Part shown: positions 1 through 9,542 of the stretch, piece by piece
Layout of the letters: each line of letters starts with the position of its first letter
How positions within the stretch are numbered: the first letter of the stretch is position 1
Assembly (NCBI GenBank): GCA_031277855.1
Contig: JAITLO010000021.1
Location: forward strand, 1 to 37,568
Length of the DNA: 37,568 bases
Direction: 5' to 3'
From: Acidovorax sp.
GTDB taxonomy: Bacteria > Pseudomonadota > Gammaproteobacteria > Burkholderiales > Burkholderiaceae_C
Translations under genes and position numbers: made by a program
The notes under the pieces: model-generated
What the model saw: the letters and a program-made list of their open reading frames with translations, nothing else
What the model was told of the DNA's origin: nothing
Database searches by the model: none

Positions 1-346
<346 letters not shown>

Positions 347-494
347 GATCTTGAATTTAAAGTCTTTCGACTACTCACTCACTTGACGGAATCAAGAAAG
401 ATTTCTCTTTCCTTATTACTGTTTTTGTGAGCGTTTGTTTTAGTTCCAAAGAACTTGGCAATCGCCTTCAAACGCCCACGCTTATCGGCTGTAT

Positions 495-508
495 ATTTTT
501 AAAGACAC
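495..508 (-). promoter_or_regulatory. boxA-like antitermination site of the rrn leader
   Basis: The minus strand reads TGTCTTTAAAAAT, close to the E. coli rrn boxA TGCTCTTTAACA. It lies about 150 nt before the mature 16S end, where NusB/NusE-dependent antitermination sites are found. The call rests on motif similarity and position only. Confidence 0.6.
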
Positions 509-596
509 TATTCAAAAACCGTCTTACGACTCATCTTTGAATTCACTTCACCGCAATCAGCGAAGCCTTGTATTGTAGCACAACTTTCGTTGCGCA

Positions 597-617
597 GATC
601 AAAAAAGTTTTTTGATC
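597..617. repeat. Perfect 21-bp palindrome with A6/T6 arms
   Basis: GATCAAAAAA-G-TTTTTTGATC is a perfect inverted repeat with 10-bp arms and a single central base. It lies just upstream, on the minus strand, of the promoter-proximal TACAAT at 572-577 and overlaps the place of its -35. It could be a protein site, a bent-DNA element or a weak hairpin; the sequence does not decide. Confidence 0.7.
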
Positions 618-708
618 TTTTCGCTACCGAGAAAAGCATCTCTAAGCAGCGAAGCCTTGCATTGTACATCGAAATTTGAAGCAGTTCGATGAAATTTTCA
701 GGCCTTCT

Positions 709-741
709 GCTTAGCAGCTCTGCGATGCAGGGCTGCTAAGC
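709..741 (-). repeat. Strong 33-nt hairpin at the start of the rrn leader
   Basis: GCTTAGCAGC (709-718) pairs perfectly with GCTGCTAAGC (732-741). The interior CTGC-GAT-GCAG extends the stem after one T-G pair, leaving a 3-nt loop. If transcription starts about 7 nt after the TATAGT at 752-757, the hairpin would form almost at the 5' end of the pre-rRNA. No T-tract follows it, so it is not a classic terminator of gshB. Confidence 0.7.
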
Positions 742-760
742 GAGGAGGCGAACTATAGCA

Positions 761-788
761 GCCTTTTGTCGCCCTGGCGGCAAAAGGC
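761..788 (-). terminator. Hairpin just after the gshB stop
   Basis: GCCTTTTGTCGC (761-772) and GCGGCAAAAGGC (777-788) form a 12-bp stem with one T-G pair and a 4-nt loop. It touches the gshB stop codon at 789. No U-run follows on the minus strand, so it may act as a 3'-end stabiliser or a weak terminator separating gshB from the rrn promoter. Confidence 0.45.
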
Positions 789-1742
789 TCAGGCTTTTTG
801 CGCAATCGCCTTTTCCAGCGCATCCACAAAGAGCGCTGCCACATTGCAGTCCGTCTGGTCTGCGATCTCCTGGAAGCAGGTAGGACTGGTGACATTGATC
901 TCGGTGACGCTGTCACCGATCACATCCACTCCCACCAGCAACAGGCCACGCTGCATCAGCACAGGACCCAGGGTTTCCGCAATCTGGCGATCTCGCTCGG
1001 TCAGGGGACGGGCCACGCCCTTGCCGCCTGCGGCCAGGTTGCCACGCACCTCATTGCCTTGCGGAATACGGGCCAGGCAATAGGGCACGGCCTGACCGCC
1101 GATGATGAGCACCCGCTTGTCACCGTCGGCAATGGCCGGCAGAAAGCGCTGCACCATGACGCTGGTGGCGCCCTGGTGGTTTAGCGTCTCGATGACGCTG
1201 CCCAGGTTCATGCCGTCCTTGCCGATACGGAAGATGCCCATGCCCCCCATGCCATCCAAAGGCTTGAGGATGATGTCGCCATGCTCGGCATGGAAGGCGC
1301 GGATCTGCGCCGCATCCCGCGTGACCAAGGTGGGGCCCAGCAACTGCGGAAACTCCATGATGGAGAGCTTTTCCGGGTGCTCTCGCAGGGACGAGGGCTT
1401 GTTGAATATCTTGGCGCCCTCACGCTCTGCCTGGCTGAGCATATGGGTGGCATAGAAAAACTCGCTGTCAAAGGGCGGGTCCTTGCGCATCACAATGCCG
1501 TCAAAGTCAGCCAGCACCATCACGGCTTCCTGCTCTACCGTGAACCACTCTGGCTTGGCACCCGTCAACCGGATCTGACAGACCCGGGCCTGCACCTTGC
1601 CACCGGTTTGCCAGGAGACATGGCGTGGCTCACAGGCGTAGATGACATGACCACGCGACTGGGCCTCGCGCATCATGGCAAAGGTGGTGTCCTTTTTGAT
1701 GTTGAAGGATTCCAGCGGATCGGCAATGAACAGCAGTTTCAT
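789..1742 (-). CDS. gshB: Glutathione synthetase
   Basis: The 317-aa product joins gamma-glutamylcysteine and glycine with ATP to make glutathione in the cytosol, the second step of the pathway. The length matches the E. coli enzyme (316 aa). The N-terminus MKLLFIADPLESFNIKKD is the typical GshB start. The ATP-grasp core is visible: DIILKPLDGMGGMGIF with its nucleotide-binding lysine and glycine loop near residues 155-170, and EINVTSPTCFQEI near the C-terminus with the metal-binding Glu and Asn. The gene is last in a leftward run after benE (51-bp gap). The gshA partner is in the same run but separated by kup and benE. No strong Shine-Dalgarno precedes the start; the family N-terminus sets it. 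The next feature downstream is an rrn promoter, which is unusual (see findings). Confidence 0.97.
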   Translation of the reverse strand: MKLLFIADPLESFNIKKDTTFAMMREAQSRGHVIYACEPRHVSWQTGGKVQARVCQIRLTGAKPEWFTVEQEAVMVLADFDGIVMRKDPPFDSEFFYATHMLSQAEREGAKIFNKPSSLREHPEKLSIMEFPQLLGPTLVTRDAAQIRAFHAEHGDIILKPLDGMGGMGIFRIGKDGMNLGSVIETLNHQGATSVMVQRFLPAIADGDKRVLIIGGQAVPYCLARIPQGNEVRGNLAAGGKGVARPLTERDRQIAETLGPVLMQRGLLLVGVDVIGDSVTEINVTSPTCFQEIADQTDCNVAALFVDALEKAIAQKA

Positions 1743-1793
1743 GGGAGTGCGGGCGGTGCAGGCCCGGTGTCAGCAACAAAGAAAGCGGCAGCC

Positions 1794-2972
1794 TCAGCCG
1801 CCACGACGCCCATACTTTTGCACAAACAGCGCCACCACGCCGGCCACTACCCCCCAAAACGCCGAACCCACTCCGGCTATCACCACCCCGCTCAAGGTCA
1901 CGAGGAAGGTGATCAGCGCCGCTTCACGGTGGGTTTCATCCTTCAGGGCGCCTGCCAAGCCTCCGCCAATGCTGCCCAGCAAGGCCAAACCTGCGATGGC
2001 CAGCACCAGCTCCTGTGGAAAAGCGATCAGCAGCCCGGTCACCACCGCACCAAAGATGCCGATGACCATATACATGGCGCCACAAACTACGGCTGCGGTA
2101 TAGCGGCGGTCTTTGTCTTCATGCGCCTCCGGCCCCATGCAGATCGCCGCAGTGATGGCCGAGAAATTCAGCGCATAGCCACCAAAGGGCGCCAACAGCA
2201 GCGATGCAATCCCCGTCATGCTGACCAGACGCGAAACCGGCAAGTGATAGCCAGTGGCCCGGATCACCGCCACGCCCGGCATGTTCTGCGAGGCCATGGT
2301 GACCACAAACAGCGGCAGGGCCAGGCTGACAAAAGCCTGCCAGCTGAACTCCGGGGCCGTAAACACCGGCAGCGCCAGCTCCCACTGCACACGCGACCAT
2401 TCCATCTTGCCCGATGCCGCAGCCCAGGCCACGCCCACCAGCAGCGTCAGCACCACGGCATAGCGGGGCAGCAGGCGGCGCCCCAGCAAATAAGCCGCCA
2501 GCATGGCCAGCACCATGCCCAAAGCGGTTTGGGCCGCAGCAAAAGCCTGCAGGCCAAAGCGGGCCAGCACACCGGCCAGCAAAGCGGCGGCGATTTCCAT
2601 GGGGATGCGGTCCATCAGCTTTTCAAACCAGCCCGTCACACCGCACAGAGTGATGAGTACGGCACACACCAGAAAAGCACCCACGGCCTCGGGCATAGAA
2701 AAGCTGCCCGCCATACCTGCCGAAGCCAGCACCGCAGCCCCAGGCGTGGACCAGGCCACCATCACCGGCTTGCGCAGCAGCAGCGAGGGCACCAGGCAAC
2801 ACAAGCCCACCCCCAGGCCCAGCGCCCACATCCACGAGGTAATCTGTGCCGGCGTGGCACCAAAGGCCTGGGCCGCCTGGAACACCAGGGCCACAGAGCT
2901 GGTAAAGCCCACCAGCACGGCCACGAATCCTGCCGTGAAGGCAGACAAGCTCAGGTCTCGGAAAAAGCGCAT
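1794..2972 (-). CDS. benE: Benzoate/H+ symporter family transporter (BenE)
   Basis: The product is a 392-aa inner-membrane protein with about a dozen hydrophobic segments and matches the BenE family. The diagnostic PVMVAWSTPGAAVLA lies at about residues 70-85. Characterised family members import benzoate with protons, but many relatives sit away from benzoate catabolism genes. None is present here, so the substrate is open. The ATG at 2972 (MRFFRDLSLSAF) was chosen. A longer frame begins at a TTG at 3059, but that stretch lies right beside a -10-like TATATA and adds no family-like sequence. The gene lies between kup and gshB on the same strand and is probably co-transcribed with gshB. Confidence 0.88.
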   Translation of the reverse strand: MRFFRDLSLSAFTAGFVAVLVGFTSSVALVFQAAQAFGATPAQITSWMWALGLGVGLCCLVPSLLLRKPVMVAWSTPGAAVLASAGMAGSFSMPEAVGAFLVCAVLITLCGVTGWFEKLMDRIPMEIAAALLAGVLARFGLQAFAAAQTALGMVLAMLAAYLLGRRLLPRYAVVLTLLVGVAWAAASGKMEWSRVQWELALPVFTAPEFSWQAFVSLALPLFVVTMASQNMPGVAVIRATGYHLPVSRLVSMTGIASLLLAPFGGYALNFSAITAAICMGPEAHEDKDRRYTAAVVCGAMYMVIGIFGAVVTGLLIAFPQELVLAIAGLALLGSIGGGLAGALKDETHREAALITFLVTLSGVVIAGVGSAFWGVVAGVVALFVQKYGRRGG

Positions 2973-3120
2973 GGCTGCCGATTCTGTCCGAGTCACAACC
3001 TTCTTACCTGACACCAAGGCGGCCAGTGCGCAGCTTTCTATCAAAACAAGAGCATTCAATGCCCTATATAAATGCGCTTCAGGCCATTTTTGCAGCTACG
3101 CAACAGCCTGAATGAGCGCC

Positions 3121-4995
3121 TCAGAGATGCACCTTGGTGCCCAGCTCCACCACGGCATTGGCCGGCAAATGCAAAAACCCTGCGGCACCGCTGGCACCCG
3201 CATGCATTTGCGCAAACAGCTTTTCCCGCCACAACGCCATGCGCCCCCCCATGCGCGGAATGATCACTTCACGCGACAGGAAGTAGCTGGTGCGCATGGG
3301 GTCCAGCTTCCAGCCCGGCAGCTCGGCCTGGTGCAGTGCATCGGGCACATTGGGGTCGTTTTTGAAGCCGAAATGCAGCACCACCTGCCAGCAGCCGCTG
3401 CCAAGCGCTTCCACCTGGGCCCGCTGACCCAGGCCAATCCATGGCACCTCGTGGTGGCGCAGCACCACAAACAGGTTTTGCGTGTGCAGCACCTTGTTGT
3501 GCTTGAGGTTGTGCAGCAGCGCCGGCGGCACCAGGCCCTCTTCGCTGGTAATGAAGACGGCCGTGCCATCGACCCGCTGCACATTGGCATGCTGCAGGCC
3601 CTCCAGAAAGCTGGGCAGGTCAACGGCATCGGCACGGTGCTGTTCGGACAGCAGCGTGCGCCCACGGCGCCAGGTGCGCATCAACAGATAGACACTGCCC
3701 GCAATCAGCAGCGGGAACCAGCCGCCGGCGGCCAGCTTCAAGGCATTGGAGGCAAAGAACAGAATGTCCACCGCAAAGAAGCAGCTGGTGGACAGCACAC
3801 ACAGCCACAACGGATAGCGCCACAGATAGCGGATGACGAAGAACGTCAGCGTGGTGGTGATCAGCATGTCCAGCGTCACCGCCAGACCATAGGCCGCTGC
3901 CAGGTTGTCACTGTTGCGGAACATGACCACCGCCATGGCAATGGCGATGAACAAGGCCCAGTTCACAAAGGGCATATAGATCTGGCCGGTGTCGCGCGTG
4001 CTGGTGTGCAGCACCGTCAGCCGCGGCAAATAGCCCAGCTGCATCACCTGCTTGGTGATGCTGAAAGCCCCCGAGATCAGCGCCTGCGAGGCAATCACCG
4101 TGGCCATGGTGGCCAGCACCACCAGCGGCAAAGTGGCCCAGCTTGGCGCCATCAGGAAAAAGGGATTGCGCACTGCATCGGGCTGGTCCAGCAACAAAGC
4201 GCCCTGGCCCAGGTAGTTCAAGGTCAGCGCCGGCATGACCGCCGAGAACCAGGCCAGGCGAATCGGTTTTTTGCCGAAATGGCCCAGGTCGGCATACAGC
4301 GCCTCGGCCCCGGTGACGCACAACACCACGGCACCGAGCAAGATAAAGGCCGTGCCTGGCTGGCCCAGCACAAAGCGCAGGGCATGGCCGGGCCACAGCG
4401 CGCTCAGGATCTCCGGGTGGTGCACGATCTGCCCCACACCCAGCGCCGCCAACACCGCGAACCACAGCAAGGTGATGGGGCCAAACCAGCGACCGATGCT
4501 GGCCGTGCCACGCTTTTGCATGCTGAACAGAAACAGCAGCACCGCCAGCGTCACGGGGATCACCACATGCTCCATGGCCGGCGCCACCACTTCCAGCCCT
4601 TCCACAGCCGAAAGCACCGAGATGGCCGGGGTGATGACTCCGTCGCCATAAAACAGACAGGCTCCGAACAGGCCTACCGCCATCAGCACACCGTGCAGGC
4701 GCGGCTTGTCCTGCACCGCCTCGGCCGCCAGCGCCAGCATGGCCACCAGGCCGCCCTCGCCTCGATTGTCGGCGCGCAGCACCAGCACCACGTATTTCAG
4801 GGAAACAATGACGGAGAGCGTCCAGAACAGCAGCGACAGCACGCCATAGACATTGGCCGGCGTATACGCCACATGGCCGCTGCGAAAGACCTCTTTGACG
4901 GCATACAGCACGCTGGTGCCGATATCGCCATACACCACGCCAATGGCGCCCAAGGTCAATGCGGCCAGCGAAGAACGGGATGAGGAAGGCTGCAT
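3121..4995 (-). CDS. kup: Low-affinity K+ uptake protein Kup
   Basis: The product is a 624-aa K+:H+ symporter of the KUP/HAK family (E. coli Kup is 622 aa). The N-terminal membrane domain has about 12 segments and begins [20 protein letters not shown], the family hallmark. A soluble C-terminal domain of about 170 residues follows the last segment. The ATG at 4995 gives the family-like start [10 protein letters not shown]; an upstream in-frame start would add 38 unlike residues. The ribosome site is weak, and a 7-bp hairpin lies 10 nt upstream (5006-5024). Gene order on the minus strand is gshA, kup, benE, gshB, with trkA/trkH further upstream, so two independent K+ uptake systems lie close together. 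Confidence 0.96.
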   Translation of the reverse strand: MQPSSSRSSLAALTLGAIGVVYGDIGTSVLYAVKEVFRSGHVAYTPANVYGVLSLLFWTLSVIVSLKYVVLVLRADNRGEGGLVAMLALAAEAVQDKPRLHGVLMAVGLFGACLFYGDGVITPAISVLSAVEGLEVVAPAMEHVVIPVTLAVLLFLFSMQKRGTASIGRWFGPITLLWFAVLAALGVGQIVHHPEILSALWPGHALRFVLGQPGTAFILLGAVVLCVTGAEALYADLGHFGKKPIRLAWFSAVMPALTLNYLGQGALLLDQPDAVRNPFFLMAPSWATLPLVVLATMATVIASQALISGAFSITKQVMQLGYLPRLTVLHTSTRDTGQIYMPFVNWALFIAIAMAVVMFRNSDNLAAAYGLAVTLDMLITTTLTFFVIRYLWRYPLWLCVLSTSCFFAVDILFFASNALKLAAGGWFPLLIAGSVYLLMRTWRRGRTLLSEQHRADAVDLPSFLEGLQHANVQRVDGTAVFITSEEGLVPPALLHNLKHNKVLHTQNLFVVLRHHEVPWIGLGQRAQVEALGSGCWQVVLHFGFKNDPNVPDALHQAELPGWKLDPMRTSYFLSREVIIPRMGGRMALWREKLFAQMHAGASGAAGFLHLPANAVVELGTKVHL

Positions 4996-5005
4996 CCAAT
5001 GCAAA

Positions 5006-5024
5006 CCGGGCCACCTGGGCCCGG
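5006..5024 (-). promoter_or_regulatory. Hairpin just ahead of the kup start
   Basis: CCGGGCC (5006-5012) and GGCCCGG (5018-5024) form a perfect 7-bp GC stem with a 5-nt loop, ending 10 nt before the kup ATG. On the minus strand the loop and right arm hold the only Shine-Dalgarno-like AGGTGG. It could hinder or tune translation; this is inference from position. Confidence 0.35.
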
Positions 5025-5137
5025 TCCTGTCTGAGAAAATGCCGCCATTGTGCTTGAGCCCCGGCTCCCTTGCCAGCAGCGCATCCTTTGCACCACAGGC
5101 CGCCGTCACGCTGACGAACGGTAGTGCAAGCGCCCGC

Positions 5138-6439
5138 TCAGTCGTAGATTTCTGCGTCGGGGTTGGTGGCCTCCAGCTCGTAGCTGGCAGCCAGCATGGC
5201 CAGGCGGGCGATCACGCCGTACATATAAAAGCGATTGGGCGCGCTGGCACCGGCACGGGCGCCGATTTGCGGCAGCTGCGTGCTTTGCGGCGGAAAGGCC
5301 AGCGGCACATAGCCTGCGCCCGGGGCGTTCAGATTCTCGTCCTCGCCACGCTCGGGGTGCATGCGATAGAAGCCGCCCACCACATAGCGGTCCATCATGT
5401 AGACCACCGGCTCGGCCACGGCGTTGTTCATGCGCTCATAGGTCAGCACACCCTCTTGCACCAGCACGTCGTGCACAGGCTGGCCGTCCTTGATGACGCC
5501 CATCTTGTTGCGCGTGCGCTTGTCCTTGAGCACTTCCAGCTCCTTGGCATCGCGCACCGTCATCACGCCCATGCCATAGGTACCATTGTCGGCCTTGACC
5601 ACAGCAAACGGCTTTTCCTTGATGCCGTATTCCTTGTACTTGCGGCGCACCTTGGTGAGGATGGCATCCACCTGCACGGCCAGTTGGTCCAGGCCCTTGC
5701 CTTCCACATAGTCGATGTTCTCGCACTTGCCGAACACCGGATTGATCAGCCAGGGATCAATGCCCAGCAGCTTGCCAAAGCGCTTGGAGACTTCCTCGTA
5801 GCTCTGGAAATGGCGGCTCTTGCGGCGCACGCTCCAGCCTGCGTGCAGCGGCGGCATCAGAAACTGCTCGTACAGCTCTTCCAGAATGCCTGGCGCGCCG
5901 GCCGACAAATCGTTGTTCAGCAAGATGGTGCAGGGGTCGAAATTCTTCAGCCCCAGGCGGCGCTTGGTGCGCAGCGCCGGCTCCAGCGTGATGGTGTCGC
6001 CATGCGGCAGCTTGATGTCGGTGGGCCGCTTGATGTCCGGGCTGATGGAGCCGATGCGCACATTCAGACCCGCCATGCGAAAAATTCGCTGCAGCTGCAA
6101 AATGTTGCTCAGATACGACGGATTTTTCTGCTGATTCTCCGGAACGATGAGCAAATTGCGCGCTTCGGGACAGATTTTTTCGATGGCAGCCATGGCGGCC
6201 TGCACCGCCAAAGGCAGCATGTCATCCGTCAGATTGTTCCAGCCACCAGGGAAAAGATTGGTGTCCACCGGGGCCAGCTTGAAACCCGCGTTGCGGATGT
6301 CTACCGAGGAATAAAACGGGGGCGTGTGCTCCATCCACTCCAGGCGGAACCAGCGCTCAATGGCAGGCATGGAGTCGATGATGCGCTGCTCAAGCTCGTT
6401 GATCGGGCCAGTCAAAGCGGTGATGAGATGTGGAACCAT
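5138..6439 (-). CDS. gshA: Glutamate-cysteine ligase, betaproteobacterial GshA type
   Basis: The 433-aa product catalyses the first step of glutathione synthesis, the ATP-dependent joining of glutamate and cysteine. It is unlike E. coli GshA (about 518 aa). It matches the separate ~430-aa family of betaproteobacteria and acidithiobacilli, with the start [20 protein letters not shown], the block [20 protein letters not shown] around residues 50-70, and [17 protein letters not shown] around residues 285-300. The start ATG has GAGGG about 6 nt upstream. It is the first gene of the leftward run gshA-kup-benE-gshB, with a 142-bp gap before kup. A possible -10 (TAAAAT) lies about 35 bp upstream, but the -35 is poor. 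Confidence 0.94.
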   Translation of the reverse strand: MVPHLITALTGPINELEQRIIDSMPAIERWFRLEWMEHTPPFYSSVDIRNAGFKLAPVDTNLFPGGWNNLTDDMLPLAVQAAMAAIEKICPEARNLLIVPENQQKNPSYLSNILQLQRIFRMAGLNVRIGSISPDIKRPTDIKLPHGDTITLEPALRTKRRLGLKNFDPCTILLNNDLSAGAPGILEELYEQFLMPPLHAGWSVRRKSRHFQSYEEVSKRFGKLLGIDPWLINPVFGKCENIDYVEGKGLDQLAVQVDAILTKVRRKYKEYGIKEKPFAVVKADNGTYGMGVMTVRDAKELEVLKDKRTRNKMGVIKDGQPVHDVLVQEGVLTYERMNNAVAEPVVYMMDRYVVGGFYRMHPERGEDENLNAPGAGYVPLAFPPQSTQLPQIGARAGASAPNRFYMYGVIARLAMLAASYELEATNPDAEIYD

Positions 6440-6533
6440 GAAGCCCTCAAGAGACGGTGGTGACCGGGGATTTTAGGGATTTGCGAAACGAATAGGTGGA
6501 AACCCTTAACTATCGTCACAAAAGAGTAGGCGC

Positions 6534-8000
6534 TCACCGCCTCCAGAAAGAGGGAGTCAGCAGCGCCAAAAAGCTCAGAATCTCCAGTCGACCCAACAGC
6601 ATACCCAGAGTGCAGACCCAGATCTGAAAATCGTCGAGCACGGCGTACGTGGACGAAGGTCCAATGCTACCCAGTCCTGGGCCTGTGCAGTGCACACTTG
6701 CGACTACGGCCGAGAAGGCGGTGATAGGGTCCAGGTCGGACAGCATCAGCAACATGCTCAGCACAATGATGGTGGCGCCATAGACCAGCATGAAGGCCAG
6801 CACCGAAAAAATCATGCGGTTGTCCACCACGCTGCGCCCCAACAGCACCGGCTGCACGGCGCGGGGGTGGACCAGGCGGGTGATCTCCATGCGGGCCTGC
6901 TTCACCAAAATCAACATGCGCACCATCTTGATGCCGCCACCGGTAGAGCCCGCACTGGTGGCCACGCCAGACAGAAACAGCATGAACACCGGCGCAAACG
7001 TGGGCCATGTCAGGTAGTCGGCCGTGGCAAAACCGGTGGTGGTGGCCACCGACACCACGTTGAACACGCCATAGCGCAGCGCGTCCAGCGGGCCATACAC
7101 GCCCTTGACCCACAGCAGCAGGGCCACAAACAGGCCGCTGCCCAGCAGCACGCCAATGGTGGCGCGCATCTCCGGGTCTTGCCAAAAGCCACGCCAGTTG
7201 CCCTTGCGCATGGCCACGAAGTACAGCGCGAAGTTGCAGCTGGCCAGCAGCATGAACACCAGGGCAATGCCCTCGATCAGCGGCGATTTATAAAACCCCA
7301 GGCTGGCATCGTGCGAGGACAGACCGCCCAGGCTGACGGTGGTGAACATGTGCATCACCGCATCCAGCGGTGCCATGCCCCCCAGCCAAAACGCCAGCGC
7401 ACAGCTGGCCGAAAACAGGCCATACACCCCCCACAGCCCCTTGGCCGTGCCGGTGATGCGGGGCGTGAGCTTGGTGTCCTTGACCGGGCCTGCCGCCTCG
7501 GCGCGGAACATCTGGCTGCCCCCCACGCCCAGCAGCGGCAAGATGGCCACGGCCAAAATCAAGATGCCCATGCCACCCAACCATTGCAAAAAGGTGCGCC
7601 AGATATTGATGGACACCGGCAACGCATCCAGCTCGGACAACACGGTGGCACCCGAGGTTGTGAGGCCCGACACGGCCTCGAAGTACGCATGGGTGAAAGA
7701 CAGGCCTCGGCCCATTTCGGCATAGGCCAATAGCAGCGGCACACTGGCGCACAGTGGCAGGCAAACCCAGACCAGGGTCACCAAAATCACGCCGTGGCGC
7801 GGCTGCATCTCCTTGCGGTAGCGGTTCATGCGCGCCCAGAGCAGCGCGCCCGTGACCACCGTCCCCATCAGCGACCACAGCCAGACCTGCCAGATGCCAT
7901 CCTGGTTGAACCAGGACACCGCCAGCGGCAGGCCCATGGACAGGCCGAACATCACCATCAGCGCCCCGAGCAGGCGCAGGACGGGAAGCAGGTCACGCAT
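6534..8000 (-). CDS. trkH: Trk-type K+ transporter membrane subunit TrkH
   Basis: The 488-aa integral membrane protein is the K+-conducting subunit of the Trk system and acts with TrkA at the inner membrane. E. coli TrkH is 483 aa. The four pore-loop repeats of the superfamily are visible, for example AVSGLTTSGATVLSELD near residue 110, TVSLGGLSSHDASLG near 220, ATTTGFATADY near 315 and ASVHCTGPGLGSIGP near 430; the glycines of the selectivity filter are present in all. The ATG at 8000 follows CAGGAGAC, a good ribosome site. It lies 15 bp after trkA, so the two are one operon. The C-terminal FLALLTPSFWRR is family-like. Confidence 0.96.
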   Translation of the reverse strand: MRDLLPVLRLLGALMVMFGLSMGLPLAVSWFNQDGIWQVWLWSLMGTVVTGALLWARMNRYRKEMQPRHGVILVTLVWVCLPLCASVPLLLAYAEMGRGLSFTHAYFEAVSGLTTSGATVLSELDALPVSINIWRTFLQWLGGMGILILAVAILPLLGVGGSQMFRAEAAGPVKDTKLTPRITGTAKGLWGVYGLFSASCALAFWLGGMAPLDAVMHMFTTVSLGGLSSHDASLGFYKSPLIEGIALVFMLLASCNFALYFVAMRKGNWRGFWQDPEMRATIGVLLGSGLFVALLLWVKGVYGPLDALRYGVFNVVSVATTTGFATADYLTWPTFAPVFMLFLSGVATSAGSTGGGIKMVRMLILVKQARMEITRLVHPRAVQPVLLGRSVVDNRMIFSVLAFMLVYGATIIVLSMLLMLSDLDPITAFSAVVASVHCTGPGLGSIGPSSTYAVLDDFQIWVCTLGMLLGRLEILSFLALLTPSFWRR

Positions 8001-8015
8001 GGCTGTCTCCTGGCA

Positions 8016-9482
8016 TCAGAAGAAGGTGGCGCTGACGCGGAACAGCTTTTCCACATCCTGCACCAGGCGCTTGTTGGGCAGGAAGAACACCACGTGGTCG
8101 TTGCTCTCGATCACGGTGTGGCTGCGCGGAATGATGACCTCGGGCTCGGCCACAATGGGCTCCGCCGGTTCACCGTTTTCGCCCGGCACCGGCAGGCCCC
8201 GCACGATCAGGCCGATGTTCACCTCGGGTGGCAGGCGCAGCTCATCCACCCTGCGGCCCACCACGCGCGAGCTTTTGCGGTCGCCACGGGCGACAATTTC
8301 CAGGGCCTCAGCCACCCCACGGCGCAGGCTGTGCACGGCCTGCACATCGCCACGGCGCACATGAGCCAGCAGCTCGCCCAGCATGGCCTGGGCCGGAGAC
8401 AGCGCAATATCAATCTGTGTGCCATGCATCAAGTCGGCATAGCTGCGCCGGTTGATCAGGGCCAGCACCCGGGCCGCGCCCATGCGCTTGGCCAGCAGGC
8501 AGGCCATGATGTTGTTCTCATCGTCGTTGGTCAGCGCCAGGAAGAGGTCTACATCCTCTATGCCTTCGTCGTCCAGCAGGCTTTCGTCCGTGGCATCGCC
8601 CTGCAACACCAGCACATCCTCCGGCAAGGCCGAGGCCAGCTCCATGCAGCGCTTGGCATCCACTTCGACAATCTTGATGTGAAAACGCCCCGGCTGCTCG
8701 GCCAGCAGCTCCGCCAGGCGCATGGCCACGCGCCCGCCACCGGCAATCAGCACCCGGCGCACCGGCCGGGCTGGCTGGCCTTCGGGGCGGTGCAAGGCCG
8801 CGAGAATGCCTGGCAGCGTCTCGCGCGCCGACAGCACAAAAACCTCATCGCCCGGCTCGATACGGGTGCCGCCATCACAGCGCACAAAACGGTCGGGCTC
8901 GTCAGCAAAGCGGCGGTAAATCGCCACAATGCGCAACCCCATCTCCGGGTTGTGCAAGCGCAGCTCACCAATGCGCAGCCCCACGGCCGGCGCCCCAGGA
9001 CGGGCACGCACCGATGCCAGACAGGCACGACCTCCGGCAAAGGCACGCACCTGCAGTGCCTCCGGGTATTCGGTGAGCTTGCCGATGTAGCGGGTCAGCG
9101 AGGCCTCGGGGCAGATGATGGCATCCACCCCCAAGCCGTCCTTGCCCAGCACGGCTTCGTCGTCCGTCGTGAAGCTGGAAGAGCGCACGCGCGCAATCCG
9201 CGTGGGAATATTGAACAGCAACTGCCCCAGCTTGCAGCACACCAGATTGGTTTCATCCAGCGCTGCGCAGGCAATCAGCAAATCGGTATCGGCCGCGCCG
9301 GCCTCGGCCAGCACCTGGGGGTCTATGCCGCTGCCCACCACGCCGCGCAGATCGAAGCGGCCTTCCAGCTCGCGCAGGCGCTGTGCGTCCTGGTCGATGA
9401 CGGTGATGTCGTTGCGCTCGGACACCAGGCTTTCAGCCACGCTGAAACCCACGCGCCCCGCGCCCAAGATGATGATTTTCAT
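8016..9482 (-). CDS. trkA: Trk K+ uptake regulatory subunit TrkA
   Basis: The 488-aa peripheral membrane protein is the nucleotide-binding gating ring of the Trk channel. It has two RCK halves, each with an NAD(H)-type Rossmann motif: GAGRVG at residues 7-12 and AGGGRV near 247-252. Each is followed by an RCK_C domain. It is about 30 residues longer than E. coli TrkA (458 aa). Much of the excess is a proline/glutamate-rich insert in the last RCK_C domain, from about residue 431. Upstream proA ends 60 bp away on the same strand, so a proA-trkA-trkH transcript is possible. In E. coli unphosphorylated PtsN binds TrkA; a ptsN gene lies at 33709-34176. Confidence 0.96.
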   Translation of the reverse strand: MKIIILGAGRVGFSVAESLVSERNDITVIDQDAQRLRELEGRFDLRGVVGSGIDPQVLAEAGAADTDLLIACAALDETNLVCCKLGQLLFNIPTRIARVRSSSFTTDDEAVLGKDGLGVDAIICPEASLTRYIGKLTEYPEALQVRAFAGGRACLASVRARPGAPAVGLRIGELRLHNPEMGLRIVAIYRRFADEPDRFVRCDGGTRIEPGDEVFVLSARETLPGILAALHRPEGQPARPVRRVLIAGGGRVAMRLAELLAEQPGRFHIKIVEVDAKRCMELASALPEDVLVLQGDATDESLLDDEGIEDVDLFLALTNDDENNIMACLLAKRMGAARVLALINRRSYADLMHGTQIDIALSPAQAMLGELLAHVRRGDVQAVHSLRRGVAEALEIVARGDRKSSRVVGRRVDELRLPPEVNIGLIVRGLPVPGENGEPAEPIVAEPEVIIPRSHTVIESNDHVVFFLPNKRLVQDVEKLFRVSATFF

Positions 9483-9542
9483 GCGTTACCTGCTGCTTGT
9501 GAGATGAAGGCACGGACGTGCGCCGCACGCCCGCAGCGGGCC

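Larger units (their letters stand above)
347..760 (-). promoter_or_regulatory. rrn promoter and leader region
   Basis: This is the non-coding stretch between gshB and 16S, and it holds the rRNA promoter and leader. Three -10-like hexamers are visible on the minus strand: TATAGT (752-757) and two TACAAT (661-666 and 572-577). The two TACAAT sit in near-identical blocks reading TACAAT-R-CAAGGCTTCGCTG. No -35 is convincing; TTGATC at 597-602 has a long 19-bp spacing to the last -10. A boxA-like TGTCTTTAAAAAT (about 496-508) is followed by the leader motif CAGCCGATAAGCGTGGGCG, as in other Burkholderiales rrn operons. Promoter positions are inferred; the leader identity is well supported. Confidence 0.75.

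Noticed and set aside
2973..3059. Longer BenE start at a TTG
   Set aside because: The extra stretch adds no family-like residues and lies right beside a -10-like TATATA; ATG 2972 fits better.
3112..4983. Long open frame on the plus strand opposite kup
   Set aside because: It is antisense to a complete kup gene, His/Gln-rich, with no domain.
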